Assembly: GCA_014529385.2 (NCBI GenBank)
Contig: CM043957.1
Span: forward strand, 69,472,503-69,536,502
Length of the DNA stretch: 64,000 nt
Direction: 5' to 3'
Source of the DNA: Adiantum capillus-veneris
Taxonomy: Eukaryota > Streptophyta > Polypodiopsida > Polypodiales > Pteridaceae
Shown: positions 42,148 through 56,864 of the stretch, piece after piece
Layout: each line of letters begins with the position of its first letter
Position numbering within the stretch: position 1 is the first letter of the stretch
Made by a program: the position numbers and the translations under genes
Notes under the pieces: model-generated
Databases searched by the model: none
What the model saw: the letters and a program-made list of their open reading frames with translations, nothing else
What the model was told of the DNA's origin: nothing

Positions 42148-44419
42148 CTTCCCCTTTTTTTACGGTTGCTGCTTTGGAAAGCTGGGTGGGCATGCAAGGC
42201 CACCCCTCTTACATGGTCTCGTGGCTAACATTTCCTTTGTCCTGCGAAGACGACATGGGCTCTTCTTGCTTGCGCCAATGTGACAGGGGCCTTAGATATG
42301 CACACACAAGAAAACCCCAAACTTAGGCTTGGTTCAAATTGCACATAGCACAAGATGCAAGAGTGAGCACATGTAATGGAAAACTAACAATAGCAGCAAA
42401 GAAAAACAAAGATGGCAAGAATCTTTATGCCATTGCATCAAACCCTTCAAGTTTACATGAAGTTTCCATTCTGGCCCGATATTTTAGCTGCAAAGCAAAA
42501 GAGGCAAAGAGCGATTTTGATGGAGATGAGGCAATCATGTGTGTGAAGAGGCCCTGGTGGTACTCTCCTAAACTCCAAGCTATGCAAACCTATTTGTAGC
42601 CAAAGTCTCATGTGCACACCAAAAACATCTAATTTTGGTCGCTTACATTGGTTAATGGACAATATTTTACAAAGTTTTTTGACCCTCAAAATGGTTGGGT
42701 GGCCCTTCCACATCAAAATTGAAGATATTCCACCACTATGTGAGGGGGATTTGTGCTCAAGCAAAGCACACTGGTGAATTGATGAATGGACAAGCTACAA
42801 GCTAAGCACCAACCAATAAATGCTCATATGTCTAGGTCCATGATTAAAAAAGGTTCTTACATTCAACTCACTTTAGATTTCATAGCTCCTTGGTGTATTT
42901 TAGTGTAGAGGGAGAGCTTCACAAATGAAGTTATAAAGTATACGTATACTTGACTATGAATTATGTAGTTGTGTTCAACCTCATGGAGTCTAGCTATAAT
43001 TGCTAGGTCCTTTGATAGCCTAACTTTCAATTAGTCCTCCAATTAACCAAACACCTCAAGATGCTTTTGTCATGAAATGCTCCCCATCCTTTATGAGCAG
43101 AGACACCTCAGAACCTATCCAACAAAATTATATTGGTTCAACTAGAACCCATAAGGAGGAACTCAATTTTTGAGCTACTAAAAAATAAGTGTAACCATGC
43201 TACAACATTTATATATAGAGAGAGAGAGGATGTCAGAACAACATTCTAATTGCACATGCATTAACTTCTACATGTAAGGCAAAATTCATTCGTTTGTTAA
43301 CTTGTACATTAGATGTTTTTGCACTTAATGAGAAATTATATTCTATAGGTGGTCCATTGAATGTTCCTCACTTGTTCCTAGCACAAATGACACTTAGTAT
43401 ATCCATGGTGGAGCCTTATAATAGGCCTTATTTAATGTTAGTGTTGCATTTATACGATCGTGCTTCATGAACAATGTATCACAAAGATAATGCCAATTAA
43501 TACGACTTCCATTCCTCATTTTGTACACGATAACAGCCAAAATTATTGAAAGAAATGGTTTCCTGCTTCATACACTTAAAGGTGTAGTACAAAACTCTCC
43601 TTCTTCTATTTAACATATGTTGGCTTCACTCTAAATTGATATATTGAATGCTAGCTCATGAGACCTAGGAAACATTGCTCATATAACATGGTTTATTTAT
43701 GTAAATTTTACTTTTGAAAATGAAACATTCTAGTTATAATCTCATTAGACCTTAATTTCCATGTCAAATTTGGTTGCAGTTATAAAATCCTGACATCTAG
43801 CTTACATTTTTTTACAATCTTGTTTGCACAATTGAGTTTCCTTAACAAATAATGGCCAAGAAAAAGGTTTTTTTCCATGTGCTAGGAAGACTAATTCATC
43901 CTCTTGTACTTCAAGGTGTAGTAAAACATTCTCTATGTATAAGTTAGCCAATCTATCCTTTCTCTAGATTGATACCCTAGGAAATAATGCAAAGGGGATG
44001 GAGATGGGAGTGCGGTCCCACTTAAAAACATACGAGCAAGTAGGTTTAGTGGAAATATGGCTCTAGTCTCATGATCATGTTTGTGATTCCAACCTAATCT
44101 ATCTTGGAACTTAATTCGCTTGAACTATATCTTTCTCACATTGTTTCTCTAACTCTTATCCATGGGTGTTTATAGATACTAGCCATCACGGGATCTTCAT
44201 GCAGAGACTGGTCTAGGTTTTTAGCACGGTTTCAAAGGTACCGCTCTGAATTTTCATGCATTGAGTTATCATAATGCGTGCATATATGTGGAGAGTTGTG
44301 TCTGTTTATAATTCTATCTATTTTATCAGGCATTAATAGAGAAAGGAGGCTTCAAGCACGCGTCTTTCGAAGCAATTGGAGGACCACTCAAAAGAAACTT
44401 GAAGACATGGATATTTGAA
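42148..44419. other. No gene seen
   Basis: About 2.3 kb AT-rich DNA. Open frames are short and overlap on both strands. No repeat ends, RNA genes or coding families recognised. Confidence 0.4.
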
Positions 44420-46140
44420 TCACATCAATACGAGGTCTAATCGTGGTGAAATTGTAGTAGTTTTCTTTGTAAGTGTGTGTGTGTGTGTGTGTAAATGAGA
44501 GTCAATTATGTAGATTGTATCCTTAAACTCCCTAGTACTCAACTTGAGTATGACTTCTGTCATGCCAAAGCTAGGAATTGACATTTTGGAACCTATGTAC
44601 ACTATCTCCTCTAGCTCAGTGATTGTCGGATTTCCCATCATTATCCATGTTCCATAAGACATTAGATTCTTTGTCGCTTTTGAATTTATCACAGCTGAAC
44701 ATGTGACTTTAAGTCTTGTTTCTCCCCATATGCTAAATTTGATCACTATTGGAGACACTCAATCTTTTGTCGTATCCTTGTCCTTCTCTTGACCTTGAGT
44801 TTGTTGAACATTTGATGTCAAACTTGGAAACTTTTATCCTTCATCTGCTTTCATTTGCATTTTTTATGGAGTCAACTTCTTTGAAACAACTTTTGTTGAT
44901 TCTTTAGGTATGTCAATGATAACATATTCTTGTGGTTGCTTTGCTTTCTCGTTTGCACTTTGGCATCATGCTCCCTAAAATAGTTATATGTCTCTCCTTT
45001 CCTGCTTTCATACACACAAACCTCCTTAGCTTCCTTCAGCACCTCTATCATAAATAAGGGAGTTATGTCATAGCCACTTGAAAATTCGTCTTCAATATCG
45101 TTCCCTAAATCATCGCTCCTTGAATCATGGTATTCTTCCTCATCATCTCATGATCGTGTGAAAGATCCCGTACAAAAGTTTTGTCCACTATTCGTTTGCA
45201 TCACTTGTTTACTCAATCTCAGTTGTTTCAAAAAAGTTGTTTGTTTCATGGAGATCACATACCATTAGAAAGGGTCTTATGTCGTAACCATCTTTGTCAC
45301 AAAACGTAGTATTGATTACCTCATTTATGCAGCCGTCGAGAGTCACCGGTATTTGATCCCATCCAAAGGGTTCAAATAACTCCTCTGGGAATGGTTCCTT
45401 CATGTAGTAGTCGTCTTCTATTGTATGCTCAAGACTGCAATCCTCCTTTCTAATACTGCCGTATCCTTATGCTATGTACATCCAAACATGAGTATCCTTC
45501 ATTAGCCAAGCAGGTAACTGTGTTCCAACATTTATAGTGACAACAAAGTCTTCTATCGAAGTTTGGTTTATGTCCTTGTAACTATGGTCCTTGGTGTTTA
45601 CCTTGGTTATGACTTCCTTATGCTGCAAGTAGAGGTGGTCATAGCTCCAATCTTGAACCATTTTGAGTTGACGCATAAATGGTTGTCCCAAAATAACCTC
45701 AAAGTTGTTGCCTTTTCCAAAGTCAACCACAACAAAAGTGTGTGCGTACTCTATTCTACAAGAGGATAATATTACTTGTTCCAACATTCCCAAGGGTCTT
45801 TCCACATACTCGTCGATTAATTGCAGTTTCATGCGTGATTTTTTGAGAGTTGGTTTTTCCCATTTCTCCCAAATTCCCTTTGTAGCAATGGCTATTCCAG
45901 CCCCACTATCAAGTATCGCTAATGTTTTTACTCCTTTGTACTTGAGTGGTAAGGTGGCGTTTCCTTCTTCTCCTTAGTCACCCACCTTATTCACTGGTAT
46001 CGGCTTTGCCTAGGGTTTCTCTGGTTGGTTTATTTCCATGATTTCATCTATAAATTTATCTTGTGAATGGATTTTCAATCCCATTTTTTCTAGGTTTTTG
46101 CTCATTTGTCCCTATAGATGTGGTTTCTTCTCCACTCCTA
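44420..46140 (-). pseudogene. Relic D: divergent Gypsy protease fragments
   Basis: Minus-strand remnants of a related but distinct Gypsy element. About 45990-45600 encodes a retropepsin-like domain with LDSGAG followed by the VILGQPFMR motif and QDWSYDHLYLQ, matching the first protease of elements A-C. 45403-45209 is an acidic frame of unknown kind. 44758-44420 aligns with the second, post-integrase protease of element A (NLMSYGTW against NLLSYGVW), but the active-site triplet reads N-S-K. Many stops lie between the pieces. No reverse transcriptase or integrase lies between the two protease matches, so either a deletion removed them or this relic had another gene order. A GT repeat at about 44474-44491 interrupts the 3' side. 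Confidence 0.65.
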
Positions 46141-46182
46141 TCTGTTAAAAGGGTTTGGTTACTATAAACTAGTTAGATCTAA

Positions 46183-46205
46183 TCTATACTAATAGATAAA
46201 GGGGG
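46183..46205 (+). mobile_element. Possible Helitron-like 5' end
   Basis: The sequence TCTATACTAATAGATAAAGG resembles 5' termini of some plant Helitrons. A second TCTATACTAATG occurs at 48320-48331, directly before a hairpin (9-bp stem GCTGGATTT, 48332-48357). I found no clear CTRR end, so the call is weak. Confidence 0.2.
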
Positions 46206-46321
46206 AGGAGATTCCGGCTCCCCCCCCTCCACGCGTCAGAGCGTGCTTAATCCGGCGCCCTCGCGGCAGTGACGTCTGAGCAAAACGGAGACAGCGGGAG
46301 TCGGGACAGCAGAGCGCGCAG

Positions 46322-46332
46322 GCGGGGGGGGG

Positions 46333-46421
<89 letters not shown>
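46322..46421 (+). repeat. G run joined to GA microsatellite
   Basis: About a dozen G followed by about 42 GA units, a near-pure purine strand of about 100 bases. Frames on both strands here (SLSLSL, RERERE) are repeat products. Confidence 0.9.
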
Positions 46422-46425
<4 letters not shown>

Positions 46426-47032
46426 GCGGCAAAGCCGCCGACCACACTAGTTATGATAATATAGATGGTGATGTTTAATGTGAAATTTTTAATGTTTAAA
46501 AACTCCTTTTGATAAATCAATTTTCTAATATTTTGAAAGTGTTATTTACATAGAGAAGTGAGTGGCCTCCAACGACCACTAAATGAGAGTCACTTGAAAA
46601 TTAAAGGCAACTTTAAAATGTGCATTGCAAGTTGCATTCTGGTTGTGTTTGCAGAGCAATACCAAGTTGACGTCAAAGCCCCTTTTTCTCCTACTCCATT
46701 TTCTCATCTCTGCCTACAAAGCTCTCTGCCGCCCAGAGATCGGTTACCATTTCACCCTCCATTTTCTCCATTTCCTCTTCCTCACTTCCACAACCCCTGC
46801 ACGTGAGCACGCAGTCCGTCCGCGCGCACGCGGACAAACTTCCTCAACACTTGCACAAGAGGATTGAGAAGATCATTACAGTTTGAGTCTGCATGCAGCT
46901 GCCCAAGAGGGGGCCACTCCTCATTATCAGCACCCACAAGCTGCTCCGTGACCCTCTCCTGTAGCTAGGCTTCGCCTCAATGTCCCTACGACGCTCCCTC
47001 TTCACTCTGGGAGGCTGCAAGAAGCCTCTATA

Positions 47033-49892
<2,860 letters not shown>

Positions 49893-50102
49893 TGTCAATG
49901 CAAGGAACTTGCCAATACACTATGTGTGAGCCACAAAAGCACGCAACTAGCCTAAACTAGTAAGCTCAAAGATGGCGATGGTGTGTCACTCATCGCTCTA
50001 CGCTTGCTATCGTGGAGGATTCCTCGTCGCGAAGAAGAAGGAGCCGTCGCTGCGCCGCGCTCAACCTCTTCATCACAGCCGTGCCGTCGTCGCAATGCTC
50101 GA

Positions 50103-50152
<50 letters not shown>

Positions 50153-50461
50153 ACACACACACACACAAGGAGATGTAGAAGAATAAGAAGATGGAGATGG
50201 AGCAAGAGCACTCTTCAATTGCACAAACGAGAGAATGAGTGAATTTTAGGTTTAGTTGACACTTATATGAGCTCGCCCCATTCACACTTGGACACCCATG
50301 CTTAGCCAACTAATCCCTTGAATGTTCCAGTTAGAGTGTGCCTCTCATCGGCGATCACTCTTACCTTTTTCCAATTGGATCGACAAGCCTGGTACCTGAC
50401 TCTACCAAATAAATAATACGGCATCCATCGTAGGTGATAGGAATGTGCGTGAGGGGTAACA
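49893..50461 (-). repeat. 3' LTR of Gypsy element B
   Basis: A 569-bp LTR related to those of element A. Read on the minus strand it begins TGTTACCCC and ends TTGCATTGACA. It contains a TC microsatellite followed by CA repeats at about 50105-50167, in the same place as in the other LTRs. The adjoining purine-rich tract at 50462-50475 marks it as a 3' LTR of a minus-strand element. The outer flank is GTACG (49888-49892). Confidence 0.9.
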
Positions 50462-51907
50462 TGCCCCACTTCCTGATGTAGATTTCGTCCTCGAATCCTG
50501 TTGAGTTGACGCTCGTTCGTCGAGGTGGAAGAGCATTTGAGATGAATGTCCTTAGCCTCCTTCAGTCACTGCAAAATCAAACAGCATTGGCACAGTAATT
50601 GAATTCTCATAAGCAATTAAAAAGAATATGCGGTTGTAGGCAGACAATTTGATTGGTAACAGAATTTTAAACAATTTGTCAGCAATAAACATTAAATTGC
50701 AATATAATCAAACGCATAAATAGTTGTAAAGGTAAAAAACCAAACAAGTATGGGGTCGCTAATTTAACGATCGAAAGGCACTAAAGATCGACTATTCATA
50801 CCATGGACAAGCTTCTCAATTTTCTCTGGTCAATTAAGTTGTTTAATCGCAAGAGCCGAGTATTTCATGTCCGAGGGTTGACTAGAGGCTATACCTAGAA
50901 GACCTTGTAGTTAAGCTACGATAAAAGGAATTGTTCATGAAATCATCGCCTGACTTATTTCCTTATCTTTGACCCCCCAAACTCTTTTCACAGTGATTCT
51001 ATCTTGATGTGTGTGCTTATTTTGTATGCCTTGGGTTTTTTGCTTTTCAAGGAAAAGCGCCCACACTGGGAACCTCTAGGGCTCTAGTACCATAGGCGAT
51101 ACATGTGAGTGGAGTACCAAATCAAGCTGAGGTTTCTCTTCCAGATTAAGATTTTACATTGAGGCACTTTGATTTTTTGTTTGTTCGTTTTCAACATTTT
51201 AATTTTGTAACTTTGGGGGGTCATATAACATTGTTACCCTCCCCAGGCTCATCACACTAGTAAACTCCCTTTATAACACTTAAGCTAAAGGTCAATACGG
51301 ACTAAGCCCACTAGAAAGCCCTAGTACATTTCACACAATGCTACCTAAATCGGATTAAGTACCTAAGTAACCATTGATAATTAGGAAGGCATTCCCCATG
51401 GTATTAAGAGAAGATCTCTAACACCTAGCTTGGTCAAACTAGCTTAGTCAGACAGCTTGATTTTTAAACCTAGACAAGTGATTATGACAAAAATTTACAT
51501 TAAATTTAATGTTTGATACTAAGCAAATGTGCTGGATATTATGCTACCAATCACAATTAAAGCAGACAAACATGGATACAAAAAGATAAGGGGCAATGCT
51601 AATGGACAAGAAACACTTGTTTGTGTTGATGGTCACGCTTGGTTTGAAGTGTGAACGAGAGAAAGATTCCATGAAGGTCCAAATCCTAACAACAGCAACA
51701 CGTTTCTGTACACACTAGGAAACGCAAAGAATACCTCTAGGAGGCACATCAGTGGGAAAAGGTACCAACACTTATTGAACACAATTAGGAACCCTAACCT
51801 AATTATTTGCACTCCCCCTAGAGAGTCAAGAGAATAGGATATTGTAGAGATTGGGGGGAAACCCTAAGGCTAAACCCCTATCCTCATCGTCAAGAAAAAC
51901 AAAGTCA
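50462..51907 (-). other. 3' noncoding region of element B and accessory ORF remnant
   Basis: It parallels 1656-3130 of element A with high similarity, including the blocks at 50750-51100. At its right end the last codons of accessory ORF 2 (about 51850-51926) are present. The sequence then jumps to the RNase H-integrase linker of pol, which shows an internal deletion of about 3.05 kb relative to element A (A coordinates about 3123-6168). Confidence 0.8.
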
Positions 51908-54585
51908 TCATCCGTGAGACCATACATCATCCTTCCCTAGCCTGTAGAGAGTTCCTGCAATGAGAGAGTAAGATTCACATTCTTTTAACAGTTTTTGAGC
52001 TATGTCCTTACGAAGCTCTTTGAGTGGAAAACCATTAACTAGAAAGTTCACAATCTTCTCACTCCATTCAGGTATGGTTTCGACTAGGAATAGAGAAGTA
52101 TCGGGCAACTCATCATCGACTCCAGTAGGGGCTTCACCATTGAGTATGCGAGACAAATGATCCGCCATGACATGTCTTTTACCAGATCTGACCACAACGA
52201 TAAAATCAAACTCAAGGAGAATTAACAACCATCGTGTAATTCTTCCCGTGGAACAAGGTTTATTTACTAGATACAACCAGGCTTGATGATCAACATAGAA
52301 CACAAACTTGTTCGCCAGAAGGTAGTAGCAAAATTTCTTCACTGCATAAATCATACCTAAACCTTCTCGCTTTGTAGTGGTGTAGTTTCTCTCGGCATCA
52401 TTCAATTGACGACTTGCAAAGCTAATGGGGTAGTCTAGTTTATGTTATCCTGGTTGAGCTAGAACACACCCAATAACAAAGTTCGATGCATCAATATGCA
52501 CATGGAAAATTACATTCCAATTGGGCACTTGTAGAATAGGAGCACTAGTCAAGGTCTTTTTCAATGACTCATAAGCATGGTCACACTCCGCGGTCCATTG
52601 GAACTCAATAAGAAGCTTGTACAAAGGACGAGCTATCTCAGCAAAGTTTAAAATAAACCGTCGGTAATAACCAACATGGCCCATGAACCTTTGAACTCCT
52701 TTATAGTTTGTAGGTGGTGGCAATTCAGCAATGGCTTTAATTTTGCTCTCATCTGTGGAAATCCCATTTTTGGACACTATATTTTTGTAGAATAGGAGCA
52801 CTAGTCAAGGTCTTTTTCAATGACTCATAAGCATGGTCACACTCCGCGGTCCATTGGAACTTAATAAGAAGCTTGTACAAAGGACGAGCTATCTCGGCAA
52901 AGTTTAAAATAAACCGTCGGTAATAACCAACATGGCCCATGAACCTTTGAACTCCTTTATAGTTTGTAGGTGGTGGCAATTCAGCAATGGCTTTAATTTT
53001 GCTCTCATCTATGGAAATCCCATTTTTGGACACTATATACCCTAAAACGACTCCATGTTTAACCCAAAATTGGCATTTGAAAGGGTTTAAGGAGATGCGA
53101 TACAATCTGCACTTCTCAAACACTTTTCGTAAGTATGATAGATGTTCTTTCCAAGAGGAATAAACACAAAGGTCATCTAAGAAATCTTCGCAAAACTCCC
53201 TCAAATATTCTCTAAAAGCAGTGTTTATTAATCTTTGAAAGGTAGCAAGGGCATTGGTTAAGCCAAAAGCCATAATACGAAATGCGAACACTCCAAATTC
53301 AGTTATAAAGGTTGTTTTAGCTTGGTCCTGCAGCGCAACTGTGATTTGATTGTAGCAAGAGTACCCACCTAAAAAGATACAAGCTTCCTTCCCTGCAACT
53401 CTTTCAAGCACATGTTCTGAATATGGCAAGGGGTAATGGTCCCTCCTAGTGGTGGCATTGACCTTCTTGAGATCCACGCAGACTCTGAGTTTCCCATTCT
53501 TTTTTGGCACAATCACTATTGGATACACCCATTCTGAGTGCTCAATAGGGTATATGAATATGCATTCCACAAGCTTTTCAATATCTTCTTGAACGATTTT
53601 TGCATATTTAGGATTCATTGGGTAGGGTCGTTGAAGAACAGGTTTAGCCATGCTATTCATGGGGATTGTATGTTGCACCACGGAAGGTGGAACACCTTTC
53701 ATATCATGATATGTCCAGGCAAATATATCCCTGAATTCCTTGAGAAGTTCTTTAAGTACACACTCCTCAGTCTCTATTAGATCTTGGGCAATGCAAACAG
53801 GTTTAGACTCTCCTCCTGGGTCTGCTAACTCTATTTCCTTAACTATCGCTGGACCGTCATAGACTCCATTGCTCCCATCGATAGGTTTTCTTTGAGCCTT
53901 TGTATACACAACCTTACGTTCCTCTGTGGTATAGGATTTGAATGTTCAGGTGCAGGGTGTAAGTTTGTGGGGTCCTGTTGTTCTGTGGACTGTGATTTCA
54001 CTTCTGATTCCTTTTGTTGTTGAGCTAACTCTTGATTTTGTCGTCTCTTACGGTATGGCCCAACTTTGGCTTCTCTGTAGCCTCTAGTTAGCGATGTCAA
54101 TGGGTTGTGGGCTACACCACATAACGCTTTGAAGGTATTCACCCCAGTTATCTACCAACTTTTGATGAGCATCACATGCCCCTATATAATTAAGCCATTC
54201 TACGGTAGATTTATTTTCATTTATTCTAGCATGCATATTTACTCGATATCGTCGCCTCTTATATCTCTTACTCTTCTTGTCTAATTTTCGACTACAGTAG
54301 ATCTCTAGTGAAGAGTCACTAGATGAATCGCTTCTTGTGTCTTCTCCTCCCTTGGATAGATTGTCATCTGGGGTACCATTGGGCCCTGAATGGTTTGTCC
54401 CCACATTTGCACTAAGATTTAACTCAGATTCTTTGTCCTCATAGTCAATTTCAGTTGATGATTCTGAGCCCAAATCGTGTGGGCTATAGTCTTGTGAGGT
54501 GCTATTGGTTCCAATATTCTTGTAGGTCATCAGAAGCTATATGCATTGCTTCTAGCATATTTAAGGGTACGAGTGGTGGCATTTC
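51908..54585 (-). pseudogene. pol: Decayed pol of element B (RT and RNase H)
   Basis: Remnants in order on the minus strand: C-terminal part of the protease frame and the junction to pol (54530-54084), linker (54142-53843), reverse transcriptase with FLDDLCVYS (53909-53041), RNase H with ADHLSRI (about 52600-52130) and the start of the linker to integrase. Frame changes lie near 54100, 53930, 52790 and 52440. Integrase, second protease, tail and most of the accessory ORFs are deleted. At the protease-pol junction this copy reads RRRY then CGA (Arg) where A and C have TGA, so the two frames are joined here. Confidence 0.88.
52529..53040 (-). repeat. 256-bp tandem duplication in element B pol
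   Basis: Copies at 52529-52784 and 52785-53040 differ at only about three sites. The unit covers the end of reverse transcriptase and the start of RNase H. As 256 is not a multiple of three it shifts the frame. Confidence 0.92.
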
Positions 54586-55357
54586 TGTTAAGTATGGAGC
54601 TTGATTTACCCCTTGTAATTTTCTGTGGTAAAAGCGCACATTTGTAAGGCCCCCATTATGAGGAAAAGCCATCGTGCGTGAAGGAAAATCACTCGCCGGA
54701 AACCGAAATTTTCAAGGCCAAAAATCAGGGGCAACTTTAGGGGCCTCGGGGGCGGAAGCCCCCGATACTTTTTTTTCCCTCGCTGGAATATTCCTTTTCG
54801 CCGGAATATTACGGCCGGACGGCGGCTGAAAAGTGGTCGGAAAACAACCAATCGGTTGGCCGATGGCCGGTAGTCAATGGTCGGTGGCCAGTGGTTGGAA
54901 GTCAATTGCCGGTGGCTGAATTCAAAAGCGGACTTGTCTTCTCAAGGGTGGCCACACATGGGCGGATTGAAGGGTCCGATTTGGACTTATTCACACAAGG
55001 GCGGCTACACATGGCTGCCTCTCATAAGAGAGGGCAGCCCTTTTGGCCTATAAAAGGAGGCCATTTCTACGCACATTTCATAGTGTGAAGTTGATGCAAC
55101 AAGGTGAGTGTGAGGTGGTGAGAGTGAAGCAAGGCGGGAGCTCCATTAAGGGTATAATCCAACTACTTCTTGTTTTGAAGTACTAAAGCCATTGAGTGGC
55201 TGCTTTCCCGTGGACGTAGCCCACATTGGGTGAACCACGTATATCTTGTGTACTCTCTCTCTCTCTCTCTACTCTATAATCTCGTGTATGTAAATTTGTC
55301 TCTCTCCATTAAGTAATCTACTCAATTATCTATTTAGCTACCTCTTATTTCCTAACA
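54586..55357 (+). mobile_element. Solo LTR inserted in element B
   Basis: A 772-bp insertion that begins TGTTA and ends TAACA. It is flanked by the exact 5-bp duplication ATTTC (54581-54585 and 55358-55362). It interrupts the protease frame of element B between the parts aligned with A positions about 8600 and 8580. A TATA box CTATAAAAGG lies at about 55048-55057, and a pyrimidine-rich stretch with CT repeats near 55254-55270. No internal coding sequence is present, so it is a solo LTR, probably left by recombination between two LTRs. Family not determined; a Copia-type LTR is my guess. Confidence 0.85.
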
Positions 55358-55362
55358 ATTTC

Positions 55363-56257
55363 ATCCCCCTCAGGTGTTACCCAGGTCGTCCCCCTATTTC
55401 CCTAAGTATCTATGGTTGTTGCTAGGTGGACCCAACTCACATTGTCCGACTCAATCATCCCAGGTAGTACATCCATATAAGAAAAATCTTCCCCAACATC
55501 AGTGTCCGCTTTACACGTGTAACAATACTGCAATGGGGCCGAGTGAACTGTGGTGTCAGAGCTGTGATCAATTATAAACCTGTTTCCTAGAGGATGTGCT
55601 CGACCAGTCGCAAGATCCACTCGAACGACAGAATCTTGGAACTGCAAGTAGACATGGTTTTTATACCAGTCATGCACCATTTTTGCTTCCCTCATGAAAG
55701 GACATCCTAAGATCATTTCCGATGCCATAGTGTGTTTGGAGAAATCCATAACAATGAAGGTAATCCTTATTTTATGTCCAAAGACCTTGATCTTGAGATC
55801 TTCTAGCATCCCAATAGGTTTAACAATAGACCCATTAGCCATCTTCAATACTATGGTTGTGGTCGCAAGGTGAGGTCTTCCCATAGTTTCCCAGCAATTT
55901 TTAGTCACAATGCTAACCGCAACGCCACCATCAAGGATTCCCTTCACAATTAATCCCTTAGTAGTGATTGGTATGGTCGCATTGGATTCATCACCCTCAA
56001 AGTATTGTCCCAACTTGTCAACAAGTATTTCTATAACAAGGTTCTCATCTAGGTTGGGTTGTGGATCTGAGTGTTCCTCCTCTATTGGCATCTCCTCAAC
56101 TCCATGCATCTGTGCAAATTGTGGTAGCCCAAACTTTAGTTCTCCATTGAGGAAGGCTCGAAGAGCTGAGACTAGCTCAAGGTCTTTATATATTTTGGAC
56201 ATGATGGTGGTTCTAACTTCCGAAGACATGAAATCCATCAATTTGGCAATGTTTAAC
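55363..56257 (-). pseudogene. Protease part of element B gag-pro
   Basis: Minus-strand frame 56241-55402 matches the first protease of elements A and C. The active-site triplet is again D-G-G (LDGGVAVSIV), followed by MILGCPFMR. The upstream gag part is interrupted exactly at 56257/56258 by element C, after codons for NIAKLMDFMSSEV, so the rest of gag and the 5' LTR of B should lie beyond element C, outside this window. Confidence 0.87.
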
Positions 56258-56842
56258 TGTTAACCCTCACGGCTCACGGACACCCCATCACCTACGACGG
56301 ACGTGTATTATGTATTTGGTAGAGTCAGGTACCGGGCTTGTCGGACCAATAGGAAAAGGGTAAGAGTGATCGCCGATGAGAGGCGCACTCTAACTGGGAC
56401 ATTCAAGGGATTAGTTGGCTAAGCATGGGCGCCCAAGTGTGAATGGGGTGAGCTCATATAAAAGCCAACTAAACCTAAAATTCACTCATTCTCTCATTTG
56501 TGCAATAGAAGAGTGCTCTTGCTCCATCTCCATCTCCATCTTCTTCTTCTTCACCTCCTCGTGTGCGTGTGTATGTGAGAGAGAGAGAGAGGGAGAGTGT
56601 GTGTGCGATCGAGCATTACGAAGGCACGACGGCGGAGAAGCGGTTCAGCGCGGCACGACTGCAGCTTCTTCTTCATCGTGGCGAGGAATCCTCCACGGCA
56701 GGAGCATAGAGCGGTGAGTGACACACCATTGCCCTCTTTTGAGCTTGCTAGATTATTCTTGTTGTGTGCTTGGAGCCATTTGTGGCTCGCACACGGTGTG
56801 TCGGCAAGTCCCTTGCTTCGACAGTGCGGCAAGGAGCGCACA
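56258..56842 (+). repeat. 5' LTR of Gypsy element C
   Basis: A 585-bp LTR that begins TGTTAACCC and ends GCGCACA. TATA box ATATAAAAG at about 56456-56464. GA and GT repeats at about 56571-56608. It is longer at its 3' end than the LTRs of A, with about 20 extra bases after the CTTCGACA motif. It is clearly related to but distinct from the LTRs of A and B. The base pairs before it (TTAAC, 56253-56257) should recur after the 3' LTR of C outside the window. Confidence 0.9.
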
Positions 56843-56846
56843 TTTT

Positions 56847-56864
56847 TGGCGCCGCTGCCGGGGA
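56847..56864 (+). promoter_or_regulatory. Primer binding site of element C, tRNA-Asp type
   Basis: TGGCGCCGCTGCCGGGGA, identical to that of element A at 15629 and placed four bases after the LTR. Confidence 0.82.
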
